A DNA stretch of 64,000 nt from Lysobacterales bacterium (GTDB lineage Bacteria; Pseudomonadota; Gammaproteobacteria; Xanthomonadales; Xanthomonadaceae), in the NCBI GenBank assembly GCA_016718605.1, contig JADKCY010000002.1:1302001-1366000 (forward strand), given 5' to 3'. This document shows, piece by piece, positions 50,426-58,322 of the stretch (the stretch's first letter is position 1; every line of letters starts with the position of its first letter). The position numbers were made by a program, and so were the translations under genes. The notes under the pieces are model-generated. The model was not told the origin of the DNA. It ran no database searches and worked only from the letters and a program-made list of their open reading frames with translations.

Positions 50426-52618
50426 TCACGCTGGCGCGGCGACGCACTCCACCCAGCCCTCGCGTTCCAACGCATCGACGGAAAGCTGGCGCAAATCCTG
50501 CGCGGCATCTGGCGCACGTCTGGGCGTGTAGCCAAACCAGCAGTTTCGGCCCGCCCGTTTGGCCAGATACGACGCGTGATCTGCCAGGCGCATTGCAATG
50601 TCTGAGGCTGCACCCTGCCCCGACCACAAAGGCAGCGGCGCAAACCCGATCGAGGCGCTGACGGCAATCTGCTGGCCGTCGATCTGGAAGGGATTTTCGG
50701 CCAGCACCGCCTGCAATCGCGCGCAAAGCAGCGGGCCATCCGCCGCATTGGCACCACGGCACCACCACACAAACTCCTCGCCACCCCAACGAACCAACGA
50801 ATCCCCTGCGCGTGCCACGCTGCGCATTTGTTCAGCGACGTGCTTTAGCACCTCATCGCCTACCTGGTGCCCCCAAGTATCGTTGATGCGCTTGAAGTGA
50901 TCGAGGTCTGCGACGATGGCCAGTGTTGGCTCGACGTTGTCGCGCTCGGCAAGCTCGGTACTGGCAAGTAACGCCTGCAGATAGCGTCGATTGTGCAAGC
51001 CGGTCAAGGCGTCTTCTTCACTCTGTTTGCGGATCGCGACGTTCAGTTCCTGTAGCCGGATGCGTTGCGCTTCGATCTCACAGTTCATCTTCATCAGGTC
51101 GCGGTTGGCACGCGCTTTCAAACGCAAACTGTGCCACAGCGCTAAGACGATGCCTGCCAGACCCAGTAGCGCGACCAACAGCATCTTGCGTTGCAATTGT
51201 TCGTTCTGTTCCTGTCCGCGTAGCCGCTCCAGGTCGGCCTGCTGTGCCTGCAGTTCCGCGCGCTGCAGCGCAATCTCGATGTCCTTGGACTTCAGGGCAT
51301 AGTCGCTTTCCAGACTGGCAATCCGGGCTTTGGTCTCGCTGTTGACCATTTCTTCGTTAAGCGCGTGATACTCGCGCAGACGCTGCAAGGCTTCCTCATG
51401 GCGCCCTAAGGCTGCAAGGTTCTCGACCATCAATTGCAGCAGTTCCTTGCGCTTGGGCGGAACGTCTTCTTTCGCGTAGATCTGCAGCGCTTCGTGCATC
51501 CACTGGTCAGCCTCTGCGCGATCTCCAAGGGCAATCCAACATTCCGCGACATTTTTGCGACCGACCGCCGAGACCACTCGATCCTCGCTTGCATCGGCCA
51601 AGCGGACCACGTCCTGAAAGCGCGTCAATGCCTCGCGCGGCTGACCCAGATTCAGCAAGGTCAAGGCAAGATTGTTGCGCTCCGAAATGGCCGGACGACC
51701 GAGCTGGATGGCCAATCTGAGACTGCGTTCGAAATGGTCGTGGGCGGTTTGCAGCTCATTCAGGCCGAACGTCGCGTTGCCCAGCATGTTCAACGCCGCC
51801 AACTGACCTGCAGAACCCTCTGGCGCCATGTCATAGGCGCGTTGGGCGTATTCGCGTGCGTGCTGCCAGTCTTCCAGATACACGTACAAGCCCGCGAGAT
51901 TGGCCACCAGACCGGCATCCGCGGGTATACCCAGTTCCTGCATCAACGTATCCGCACGCAGCATGGCGTGCAGGGCCTGATCGAGCTTGCCCTGCTGGGC
52001 CAGTGCAACGCCGAGATTTCGCAGCAGGCCCGCGCGCTGTGCCGATGCGGGTCGCGGCGCATCCAGCGCGATCGCCGTGGTGAGGCTTTCCTCAGCGCTC
52101 GCAAAATGCTGTGTACGTAACTGCCACATGGCGAAGTGATGCCAGTAGGACACTTGTTCATCGTCGGTCGTGCCGTCCCGCAAGCGCGTGGTCAATGCGG
52201 CAATGGCATCTTCCGATACCGGTGGCGGCTTCACCTGCGCCAGGGCTTCGAGATAGGTGCCGAAGACCGCGATACGCTGCGCAGCACTCAAGGTCGGATT
52301 GTCGAGCTGGGGCTTCGCCAACTCGGGCACGCGAGCACGCTCGGGACCGCGCGCAAGCGACTCCAGCCACGCCGCGATGGCTTTTCCTTGGATCGGCCCG
52401 GACGTGTTGGCCAATGCCTCCAGTGCTGCCAATGCGGCACCTCGATCGCTACTAAGTCGTGTCAGCGCCAAATCAACGGCATCCGTGCTTTCGACCGCTG
52501 GACCGTCATCAGGTGACGCGGACGATGCGCCGTTGACCGCCATACTGGCAGGGCCACCCGCGAGCAGAACGCACACGAGCGCACATCGCATCAAGCGGCT
52601 CCGAAGGGTTGCGCGCAT
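50426..52618 (-). CDS. diguanylate cyclase with periplasmic TPR sensor region
   Basis: 730 aa from ATG 52618. ATG 52591 is a good alternative because CGGAG lies 8 nt before it; the frame reaching 52798 lacks signals. The signal peptide is CALVCVLLAGGPASMA. TPR-like helices fill about residues 60-440 (LNMLGNATFGLNELQTAHDHF, NNLALTLLNLGQPREAL), then a coiled coil (LQRAELQAQQADLERLRGQ), a helix (KMLLVALLGLAGIVLALWHSL) and a GGDEF domain: LTGLHNRRYL, VADLDHFKRINDTWGHQVGDEVL, active site RWGGEEFVWW. A product-inhibition I-site RAGD stands five residues before GGEEF. It should make c-di-GMP in response to a periplasmic signal. It converges on the kinase gene. Confidence 0.92.
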   Translation of the reverse strand: MRATLRSRLMRCALVCVLLAGGPASMAVNGASSASPDDGPAVESTDAVDLALTRLSSDRGAALAALEALANTSGPIQGKAIAAWLESLARGPERARVPELAKPQLDNPTLSAAQRIAVFGTYLEALAQVKPPPVSEDAIAALTTRLRDGTTDDEQVSYWHHFAMWQLRTQHFASAEESLTTAIALDAPRPASAQRAGLLRNLGVALAQQGKLDQALHAMLRADTLMQELGIPADAGLVANLAGLYVYLEDWQHAREYAQRAYDMAPEGSAGQLAALNMLGNATFGLNELQTAHDHFERSLRLAIQLGRPAISERNNLALTLLNLGQPREALTRFQDVVRLADASEDRVVSAVGRKNVAECWIALGDRAEADQWMHEALQIYAKEDVPPKRKELLQLMVENLAALGRHEEALQRLREYHALNEEMVNSETKARIASLESDYALKSKDIEIALQRAELQAQQADLERLRGQEQNEQLQRKMLLVALLGLAGIVLALWHSLRLKARANRDLMKMNCEIEAQRIRLQELNVAIRKQSEEDALTGLHNRRYLQALLASTELAERDNVEPTLAIVADLDHFKRINDTWGHQVGDEVLKHVAEQMRSVARAGDSLVRWGGEEFVWWCRGANAADGPLLCARLQAVLAENPFQIDGQQIAVSASIGFAPLPLWSGQGAASDIAMRLADHASYLAKRAGRNCWFGYTPRRAPDAAQDLRQLSVDALEREGWVECVAAPA

Positions 52619-52815
52619 CAAGCACTGAAACGGCGCGCGAATCCGCGCAGCAGAATGGGGCTTTTGAAACCATCCGCGGAACCCACCCACAAGGCAGATT
52701 GGCCCTGCGCCTACCGTCGACCACGTCTGAATCATTCCAGCCCCCTGGACGTGCCCATAAGTGGGCACCTGCGCATCCTGCCATGCCGCTTTGACCACGG
52801 GCGCTTCAAACCCGC

Positions 52816-53268
52816 TCAGGACTTAACGGCACGCCGATAGATTTCTGGATCGGTCTTTTCCATGTGACGATCGGGTGCAGCCAAGGCGGTGAATCCACAC
52901 TCGGCGTAAAGGCGCTGCGCATCGCGGGTGACCAACATCAGGCGCCGCAAGCCTTGCACGTCCGGATGGGCCATCAAGGTGGTCAGCATCCGCTTGGCGA
53001 TGCCTTGGCCGCGATGCTCGGACAACACGTATACATCTGCGAGATAGCCAAAGGTGGCGCAATCCGTGACTAGCCGAGCAAAGCCGATCTGTGTACCTCC
53101 TGAAAATGCGCCGACGCACAGCGAATTAGCCACGGATTTCGCCACGATCTCCCGTGGAATGGCCTGTGCCCAGTAACTGGTGCGCAGAAACGCATGCACT
53201 GCATCGATGTCGATCCGTCGCGGGTCGAGACTGATTTCGAACGACGAAGCATCTGTTGCGAAACTCAT
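52816..53268 (-). CDS. GNAT family N-acetyltransferase
   Basis: 150 aa with the acetyl-CoA-binding core YLADVYVLSEHRGQGIAKRMLTTLM (R-x-x-G-x-G/A loop) and the C-terminal motif RLMLVTRDAQRLYAECGF. The start (ATG 53268) overlaps the DUF1801 stop by 4 bp. The substrate is unknown. A single-domain cytoplasmic enzyme. Confidence 0.9.
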   Translation of the reverse strand: MSFATDASSFEISLDPRRIDIDAVHAFLRTSYWAQAIPREIVAKSVANSLCVGAFSGGTQIGFARLVTDCATFGYLADVYVLSEHRGQGIAKRMLTTLMAHPDVQGLRRLMLVTRDAQRLYAECGFTALAAPDRHMEKTDPEIYRRAVKS

Positions 53269-53681
53269 CCCCAGCGCTCGCGAACCGCCTGCGCCGAGTC
53301 CGCAATCAACGTTGACAAGACGGTTATGTCAATGTCACTGAGCCGCTTGATGTACAGACAGGCTTTGCCCATCTTGTGTTTGCCAAGCCGACCCAACAGC
53401 TCGGTCTGTGCTGCCCCTTCAGCCACCAGATAGACCGCTATGTCGGTGCTACGCGAGGCAAATCCGGTGACGCACATTTCACCGCTGCGACCACTCTCGT
53501 AGGTGTACCGGTAGCGACCGAAACCGATGATGCTGGGCCCCCACATCACAGCCGCCTCGCCGGTAATCTCCCGCATCAGCCGCATCAACGCCTCACAATC
53601 CGCGCGCCGCGCCGCGGGCTCGATCGCCGCCACAAAGTCCATGGCGCTCACCGGTGTCGGTTTGGTCTTGGCTTCAGACAT
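53265..53681 (-). CDS. DUF1801 (YdhG-like) protein
   Basis: 138 aa, cytoplasmic. Visible DUF1801 pattern: ADCEALMRLMREITGEAAVMWGPSIIGFGRYRYTYESGR at the centre, with FASRSTDIAVYLVAEG and MGKACLYIKRLSDIDITVL. It belongs to a frataxin-fold-like family of unknown function. It is the first gene of a two-gene operon with the GNAT (ATGA overlap). Confidence 0.88.
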   Translation of the reverse strand: MSEAKTKPTPVSAMDFVAAIEPAARRADCEALMRLMREITGEAAVMWGPSIIGFGRYRYTYESGRSGEMCVTGFASRSTDIAVYLVAEGAAQTELLGRLGKHKMGKACLYIKRLSDIDITVLSTLIADSAQAVRERWG

Positions 53682-53788
53682 GGCACGCCCTCACTCCACT
53701 TCGAACTGGAGTCCACAGCCTATCTGGCTTGCAGCTCATTTGCAGGCTCGTCGTCAGACCCACCGGGATACGCGACTGAAACACGCGT

Positions 53789-55060
53789 TTACGCGGCTGG
53801 CTCAATCTGCCAACGCGGAAAAGGATCCGGCAGATCCTGCCAGTACACCGGGCCGGTGCGCATTTCAGCGTCTGTCAGCAAGCAGGCATCCAGTTCCTCG
53901 CGAACGGCTGCCTCGTCCAGTGCCACACCAATGATCGCCAGCTCCTGCCTGCGGTCGCCCCATTCGGCATCCCACAGCCGACGCATGGCGGTATATTCCT
54001 GCGCATCGGCGATCATGTCCTCGGACGGTAGCGGCGCAGTGAGCGCCTCGCCGCGCTGCAGGCGATTGGCGATTCTTTGTCCGTTGACGCGTTCGCGGGC
54101 GGCGAACCAGAACCCCGCAGCCTGATGCTGGGTGGCGGCACCCACGCTGGACAGCTCGCCTACCCAATCCATCCGAGTGGCCAGCCAGAAGAAGCCCTTG
54201 CTACGAATCACACCCTGCAGGCCTTGGGTGATGGCTCGATGGAATCGCCTGGGATGAAACGGACGCCGCGCACGATAGACAAAACTGGTGATGCCGTATT
54301 CTTCGGTTTCCGGCGTGTGCTCGCCGCGCAGTTCCTTCATCCAGCCGGGTGCGAGTTGGGCCTTGATGAAGTCGAAGCGTGCGGTTCCCAGCACGCGATC
54401 CAGTGCGACCTGTCCGCGTACCGTTTCGATGAGCTCGGCATCGCGGTTGAGCGCACGCAGCACCTGTTTGACCTGTGCCGTGGTCTCCGCACCCGCGCGG
54501 TCGATCTTGTTGATCAGAATGACGTCGGCAAACTCGACTTGGTCGGCCAGCAGATTGACCAGACCGCGTTGATCGTCCTCGCTGACCGCCATGCCGCGAT
54601 CCTTGAGGCGCTGCGGCGAACAGAAGTCACGCGTGAAGGTCTCGGCATCCACCACGGTCACCAGCGTATCCAGGCGCGCCACATCGGCGAGCGAGAACCC
54701 CGACTCATCGCGTACCGCAAAGGTCGCCGCCACCGGCATGGGCTCGGCAATGCCAGTGGATTCGATCAGGAGATAGTCAAAGCGCTGTTCGGCGGCGAGG
54801 CGCTTGACCTCCTCACGCAGGTCTTCGCGCAAGGTGCAGCAGATGCAGCCATTGCTGAACTCCACCAGTTTCTCTTCAGTGCGCGAGAGCTCGGCACCGC
54901 CATCACGCACCAGTTGCGCATCGATATTGACCTCGCTCATGTCGTTGACGATCACCGCGACGCGCTTGCCCTCGCGATTGCGCAGAACGTGATTGAGCAA
55001 GGTGGTTTTGCCCGCGCCCAGAAAGCCTGAAAGCACGGTGACGGGAAGTCGCTTGTCCAT
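53789..55060 (-). CDS. COG0523 GTPase (zinc metallochaperone, ZigA/YciC/ZNG-like)
   Basis: 423 aa from ATG 55060. G3E GTPase with Walker A SGFLGAGKTTLLNH, the metal-binding Cys motif NGCICCTLRED, switch/Walker B LLIESTGIAEP, and NKID for guanine. The C-terminal CobW_C domain starts near residue 270 (TSFVYRARRPFHPRRFHRAI). Proteins of this branch insert or traffic zinc under zinc starvation. A perfect Zur-like palindrome lies 19 nt before the start, shared with the divergent DUF1826-ZIP genes, which supports the zinc branch over the cobalamin or nitrile-hydratase branches. Confidence 0.92.
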   Translation of the reverse strand: MDKRLPVTVLSGFLGAGKTTLLNHVLRNREGKRVAVIVNDMSEVNIDAQLVRDGGAELSRTEEKLVEFSNGCICCTLREDLREEVKRLAAEQRFDYLLIESTGIAEPMPVAATFAVRDESGFSLADVARLDTLVTVVDAETFTRDFCSPQRLKDRGMAVSEDDQRGLVNLLADQVEFADVILINKIDRAGAETTAQVKQVLRALNRDAELIETVRGQVALDRVLGTARFDFIKAQLAPGWMKELRGEHTPETEEYGITSFVYRARRPFHPRRFHRAITQGLQGVIRSKGFFWLATRMDWVGELSSVGAATQHQAAGFWFAARERVNGQRIANRLQRGEALTAPLPSEDMIADAQEYTAMRRLWDAEWGDRRQELAIIGVALDEAAVREELDACLLTDAEMRTGPVYWQDLPDPFPRWQIEPAA

Positions 55061-55078
55061 GGGTGTTGACTCGCAGAT

Positions 55079-55097
55079 AGTGTTATACAGTAACACT
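55079..55097. promoter_or_regulatory. Zur-like operator between the zinc genes
   Basis: AGTGTTA (55079-55085), centre TACAG, TAACACT (55091-55097): a perfect 19-bp inverted repeat. The core TGTTATACAGTAACA closely matches the Zur core TGTTATAnTATAACA of Gammaproteobacteria. It stands 19 nt before the COG0523 start and 40 nt before the DUF1826 start, so a single dimer could repress both directions when zinc is sufficient. Confidence 0.72.
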
Positions 55098-55136
55098 CGC
55101 ACTTACTCACACTGTCAAGCCAACACCGCCTCACCG

Positions 55137-55796
55137 ATGAGAACACTTCCCCCCATCGCGCCCGTCTCAAGCCGTTTCGCGGCGCTCGTCTGCGACGAGG
55201 CTTGCGAAGGCTTCAGCGCAGAGGTCCTGCGTGCCATCGAGTCCGGACACGCCGCATTGGCGGTCTGGCACGAGGCCGTGCCGCACGATGCCCTGCCCGC
55301 CATCGAAGCGCTTCGCCACGGCCCACCCTGCAGTCAACGCGTCCGCGTGCCGGAACGCGTGACCGATCTGGCGCTCGCGGATTTCCTGCATCCTTTTGGC
55401 TATCGAGCGGAACAGCATGGGCGACTTGCGGACTTCATCGCCACGCTGCTGCACGTCGCCTGTGATGTCATCGCATCACGACCGCTCTGGCTGCGTCTGG
55501 ATCGAATCACCGACGACGGCTGCCGGCGCTTTCACGTCGATTACGTGCAGGTTCGTTTGCTGTGCACCCTGATCGGTCCAGGCACCGAATGGCTGCCCGA
55601 ATCCGCCGTGGATCGCACCCATCTACAGGATGGCAGCCACTCACATGTGCTTGACCGCGAGGCAACCCGACGTGTCCCCGCTGGTGCGGTCGCCCTGTTG
55701 CGCGGAGAGCGCCATCCACTCGGCGGTGGCGTCGTTCATCGATCACCCCCGATGAACGGCGCCGCGCCGCGCCTGCTCTTGGCGATCGAATCTTGA
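55137..55796 (+). CDS. DUF1826 family protein of the zinc locus
   Basis: 219 aa from ATG 55137; no signal peptide. Characteristic blocks: VWHEAVPHDALPAIEAL near the start, RPLWLRLDRITDDGCRRFHVDYVQVRLLCTLIGPGTEWLP in the middle (conserved His/Asp-rich core), and VALLRGERHPLGGGVVHRSPP near the end. DUF1826 genes are found beside COG0523 GTPases in zinc-starvation regulons; the function is unknown. The C-terminal H-R-S-P block resembles an iron/2-oxoglutarate-type core by eye only. The stop overlaps the ZIP start (TTGA). Confidence 0.88.
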   Translation: MRTLPPIAPVSSRFAALVCDEACEGFSAEVLRAIESGHAALAVWHEAVPHDALPAIEALRHGPPCSQRVRVPERVTDLALADFLHPFGYRAEQHGRLADFIATLLHVACDVIASRPLWLRLDRITDDGCRRFHVDYVQVRLLCTLIGPGTEWLPESAVDRTHLQDGSHSHVLDREATRRVPAGAVALLRGERHPLGGGVVHRSPPMNGAAPRLLLAIES

Positions 55797-56749
55797 GCGC
55801 GGGTCTGCAAGGAATCGAATGGGTGGCCGCCAGCCTGACTGCCTGCAGCGTCATCGTGGCGGCCTCGATGATCGGACCCTGGCTGATTCGTGACCACGCC
55901 GATCATCGACAGCGCGTGATCCCGCCGCTGTTGGCGCTGGCCGTCGGCGTGCTGATCGGCGACGCGCTGATCCATCTCCTGCCGCATGCATGGCACGAAT
56001 TTGGCGGCCCGCAAACCGTGACCCTGTGCACCGCAGGATTCCTCGTCTTTGGTGGCATTTCGCGTTGGCTTTCGCAACGCCACGAGAGCGAAGGCCGCCG
56101 ACTTGCCTCGCTGTCCATCGGTGGCGACGCGCTGCATAACCTCACCGATGGCGCCCTGATTGCCCTCGCGTTTGCCGCCTCGCCGCAACTCGGCTTGGTC
56201 ACTACATTGGCCGTCCTTGCTCACGAACTACCGCAAGAGCTCGGCGACTACGCGATCCTGCTGCAATCCGGCTTGAGCCCCCGCAAGGCACTGCTTGCCA
56301 ATCTGGCAAGCGCGAGCACGATCTTCATCGGCGCAAGCTCCGGGCTGTTGCTCGGGCATGTCATCGACGACTTCGTCGCACTGCTGACACCCATCATTGC
56401 CGGGAGCTTTCTGTATCTCGCCGGATTCATCCTGTTGCCTGCGCTGCGCCAGCACGTCGTCCGACAAGGCGATTTTGCGCGCAGCCGCCTGCTGCCACTG
56501 GCGCTCGGCGTGTCGACCATGGCCGCGCTCGCATTGACCGAATCCTGGCTCGGCCTCGACGCTGCACACCCACGACCATCCGCATCCTGCGCAAGCCGAA
56601 GGCGAAACCGCCGCACCGAACTTCTCACCCTTGGGATCGAAACGCGCGGATTGAAATACACCCGCCTGTGCAGCAGCATCACCGCACTTGGGGAAGGCAC
56701 GTCGTCAGGCAGGCGCGTGACGATGCGCAGCGGAGTAAATCAACGTTGA
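55793..56749 (+). CDS. ZIP family zinc transporter (C-terminus possibly frameshifted)
   Basis: 318 aa as read, TTG start 55793 overlapping the DUF1826 stop. Eight-helix ZIP fold, with metal-site helices SIGGDALHNLTDGALIALAFA (H-N-x-x-D) and VLAHELPQELGDYAILLQSG (HE-x-P-x-E-x-GD). It imports zinc into the cytoplasm. The last about 60 residues (PRPSASCASRRRNRRTELL...) look unlike protein, while the +1 frame from about 56571 reads HDHPHPAQAEGE and stops at 56654. A one-base gain in the CCC run at 56569-56571 would explain this. It may be a real mutation, an assembly error or chance. Confidence 0.85.
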   Translation: MSAGLQGIEWVAASLTACSVIVAASMIGPWLIRDHADHRQRVIPPLLALAVGVLIGDALIHLLPHAWHEFGGPQTVTLCTAGFLVFGGISRWLSQRHESEGRRLASLSIGGDALHNLTDGALIALAFAASPQLGLVTTLAVLAHELPQELGDYAILLQSGLSPRKALLANLASASTIFIGASSGLLLGHVIDDFVALLTPIIAGSFLYLAGFILLPALRQHVVRQGDFARSRLLPLALGVSTMAALALTESWLGLDAAHPRPSASCASRRRNRRTELLTLGIETRGLKYTRLCSSITALGEGTSSGRRVTMRSGVNQR

Positions 56750-57681
56750 TTCGATATCTATTGACCGGCCTGCTTGCGCTGGGATGCCCGCTTGCCTGCT
56801 GTGCGACATCGGCCATTGATCTGCAAGCTTGGGCACAGTCCGCAGCGACCTCGGAGCAGGCGTTGGACGCGGCCAGCCTGTCGCAAGTGCAGTATCGGCT
56901 GCTGGCGGAAGACACGGACCCCGAGCTGCGCCAAGGTGTCATCAACGTGCTTGAACAGCGCATCGGCTGGGATATCGATGCACTTGGCTATGCATGGACC
57001 ATCGACATGATCGCGCGCCGCGAAGGCAAGCCGCAGCGATTCGGAACATTGCCCGAGCACGTGTTTCCCGTGACGCTGCGTGGCAAAGAACGTCACCAGT
57101 ACGCCGCACGCCAAGAGAATCTGGGCCTGACCCACGTACCGATGTTCTTGTCGCTCGATGACGCGCCGCCGTTGGCGATGGCAACGGTTCATCCGCCTCG
57201 CAACATGGCGCAACGGAACGCCTGGATTGCCCTGATGCAACGCGACCAGACGGCGCGGCAGTCTGGTGCGGACCTGCAAGCGGTGGACGCGGCTATCCTT
57301 CCGCAGCTACGCGCCCTGTTGCGAGAAGGCGGATTCCCCTCTCGTGACGAAGTCGGCCTGGCTGGGGTGGAAGCGGCATTCGTGCTGGTGCAACACGCGT
57401 CCACCGACCGTCGCCTCATGCTGGATGTCGTCAAACAGGTACGGCCACGAGCGATGCGGGGCGAGTTTTCACGCGTCCATCTCGCCCTGCTGGAAGACCG
57501 CGTTCGCCTCCTCTATCAACAACCGCAGTGGTACGGCACACAAAGTGGCCGCGACGTCCGTGGTCCGTTTACCTATCCGATCGAACAGGTCGAATACGTC
57601 AACGCCCGTCGCCACGCGATGCGCCTGGCCCCCCTGCCGGACGACGTGGCTACGCGAATGCGCTGGCCGCAAACGCGTTGA
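56746..57681 (+). CDS. DUF6624-like secreted/lipoprotein
   Basis: About 311 aa from TTG 56746, which overlaps the ZIP stop (TTGA) and has CGGAG about 10 nt upstream; the frame opens as early as 56668. The N-terminus is a signal peptide with a lipobox-like LALGCPLACC. The C-terminal half has the DUF6624 pattern: ALMQRDQTARQSG, ALLREGGFPSRDEVGLAG, FVLVQHASTDRRLM, LALLEDRVRLLYQQPQWYGTQ and YPIEQVEYVNARR. Function is unknown. It may only be downstream of the zinc genes by position; there is no metal motif. If the ZIP frameshift is real, the gap before this gene would be about 92 bp. Confidence 0.75.
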   Translation: MIRYLLTGLLALGCPLACCATSAIDLQAWAQSAATSEQALDAASLSQVQYRLLAEDTDPELRQGVINVLEQRIGWDIDALGYAWTIDMIARREGKPQRFGTLPEHVFPVTLRGKERHQYAARQENLGLTHVPMFLSLDDAPPLAMATVHPPRNMAQRNAWIALMQRDQTARQSGADLQAVDAAILPQLRALLREGGFPSRDEVGLAGVEAAFVLVQHASTDRRLMLDVVKQVRPRAMRGEFSRVHLALLEDRVRLLYQQPQWYGTQSGRDVRGPFTYPIEQVEYVNARRHAMRLAPLPDDVATRMRWPQTR

Positions 57682-57889
57682 TTTCATGGCTTGTCGTGAC
57701 GCGGCGCACGACGAAGCCTGCGCATTCCGGCGCGCCAGCGCAGCAAGCCTTTGCCGCCCTCATCGCGACCGTGGCAAATCGCCAAGATCTTGTTCCACTA
57801 CAGAAGACGTCGAGTGCATTGCGGCTCGGCTTTGCACTTGATCTTGGGCCCCCTGCCAACCGGCGCGGTGGCTTGGAACAGCCTGAAGG

Positions 57890-57947
57890 ATCGCCCGCAG
57901 GGAGGCGGGCGATGTTTTCGCCGGTACAGGGATGTGCCGTCGAAAAC
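57890..57947. repeat. two adjoining hairpins
   Basis: ATCGCCCGC (57890-57898) pairs with GCGGGCGAT (57905-57913). Directly after, GTTTTCG (57914-57920) pairs with CGAAAAC (57941-57947), with a nested stem 57922-57927/57934-57939. The first ends in GTTTT and could terminate the DUF6624 transcript; the second makes the whole look like a composite repeat. Confidence 0.6.
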
Positions 57948-57966
57948 ACCCAAGGCACCGCGCGTA

Positions 57967-57981
57967 CCCGCCATCGGCGGG
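57967..57981. repeat. short GC hairpin
   Basis: CCCGCC (57967-57972) pairs with GGCGGG (57976-57981) around a 3-nt loop; third hairpin of the block. Confidence 0.5.
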
Positions 57982-57998
57982 CGGTTTGGGGTCGCCTG

Positions 57999-58032
57999 GC
58001 CACCTTTCTTTGGCGAGACAAAGAAAGGTGGC
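57999..58032. repeat. 14-bp perfect hairpin (CACCTTTCTTTG type)
   Basis: The arm at 57999-58012 (GCCACCTTTCTTTG) pairs fully with 58019-58032 around a 6-nt GCGAGA loop. I recall a repeat of the 'CTTTCTTTGGCGAGACAAAGAAAG' kind from other genomes of this group, but I cannot check its copy number here. Confidence 0.7.
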
Positions 58033-58067
58033 TCGGGCTGGCCGAAGGACAGCTCGACAGCAGTTGA

Positions 58068-58238
58068 TCTAGGAGCCTGTCGGACTTGAAAGGGAATCGG
58101 CTGCAAATCCGTCTGGACGGTCCATTTTTCGCCGCTTCCTTGGGCAATAGTTCAACTATTGCCCTGCGAAACCGGCAAAAACTGGCCTCGCCCAGCCGAA
58201 TTTTCGCTTCGATTCTTCAAGTCCGACAGGCTCCTAGA
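58068..58238. mobile_element. MITE-like palindromic element with 23-bp terminal inverted repeats
   Basis: The ends 58068-58090 and 58216-58238 are perfect inverted repeats (outer ends TCTAGGAGCC...GGCTCCTAGA). The exact centre, 58153, is also the centre of a perfect palindrome (58142-58164, arms GGGCAATAGTT). The remaining halves are imperfectly complementary, so the whole 171 bp can fold as one long hairpin. There is no coding capacity and no obvious target-site duplication. This is the build of a non-autonomous miniature inverted-repeat element or BIME-like repeat. Confidence 0.7.
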
Positions 58239-58322
58239 GACACCGACGACACCGCGAAACACACATCAAACCCGCCAAAGATGGATTTTCGCTTTCGAGA
58301 GCATGACGAAAGCGAGCCCCCC

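Larger units (their letters stand above)
57682..58322. other. 641-bp region without genes, built of hairpins and a MITE-like element
   Basis: No ORF here has a start signal or a recognisable product. From 57890 to 58238 the region is a run of strong inverted repeats: four hairpins, then a 171-bp palindromic element, listed separately. The first part, 57682-57889, shows nothing clear. Runs of such repeats are typical of intergenic repetitive DNA between convergent genes; DUF6624 reads into it from the left and DUF3228 from the right. Confidence 0.6.

Noticed and set aside
58068..58238. A CRISPR array or tRNA-like structure in the repeat block
   Set aside because: The repeats are inverted and unequal, with no regular direct repeat-spacer pattern and no cloverleaf with a CCA end.
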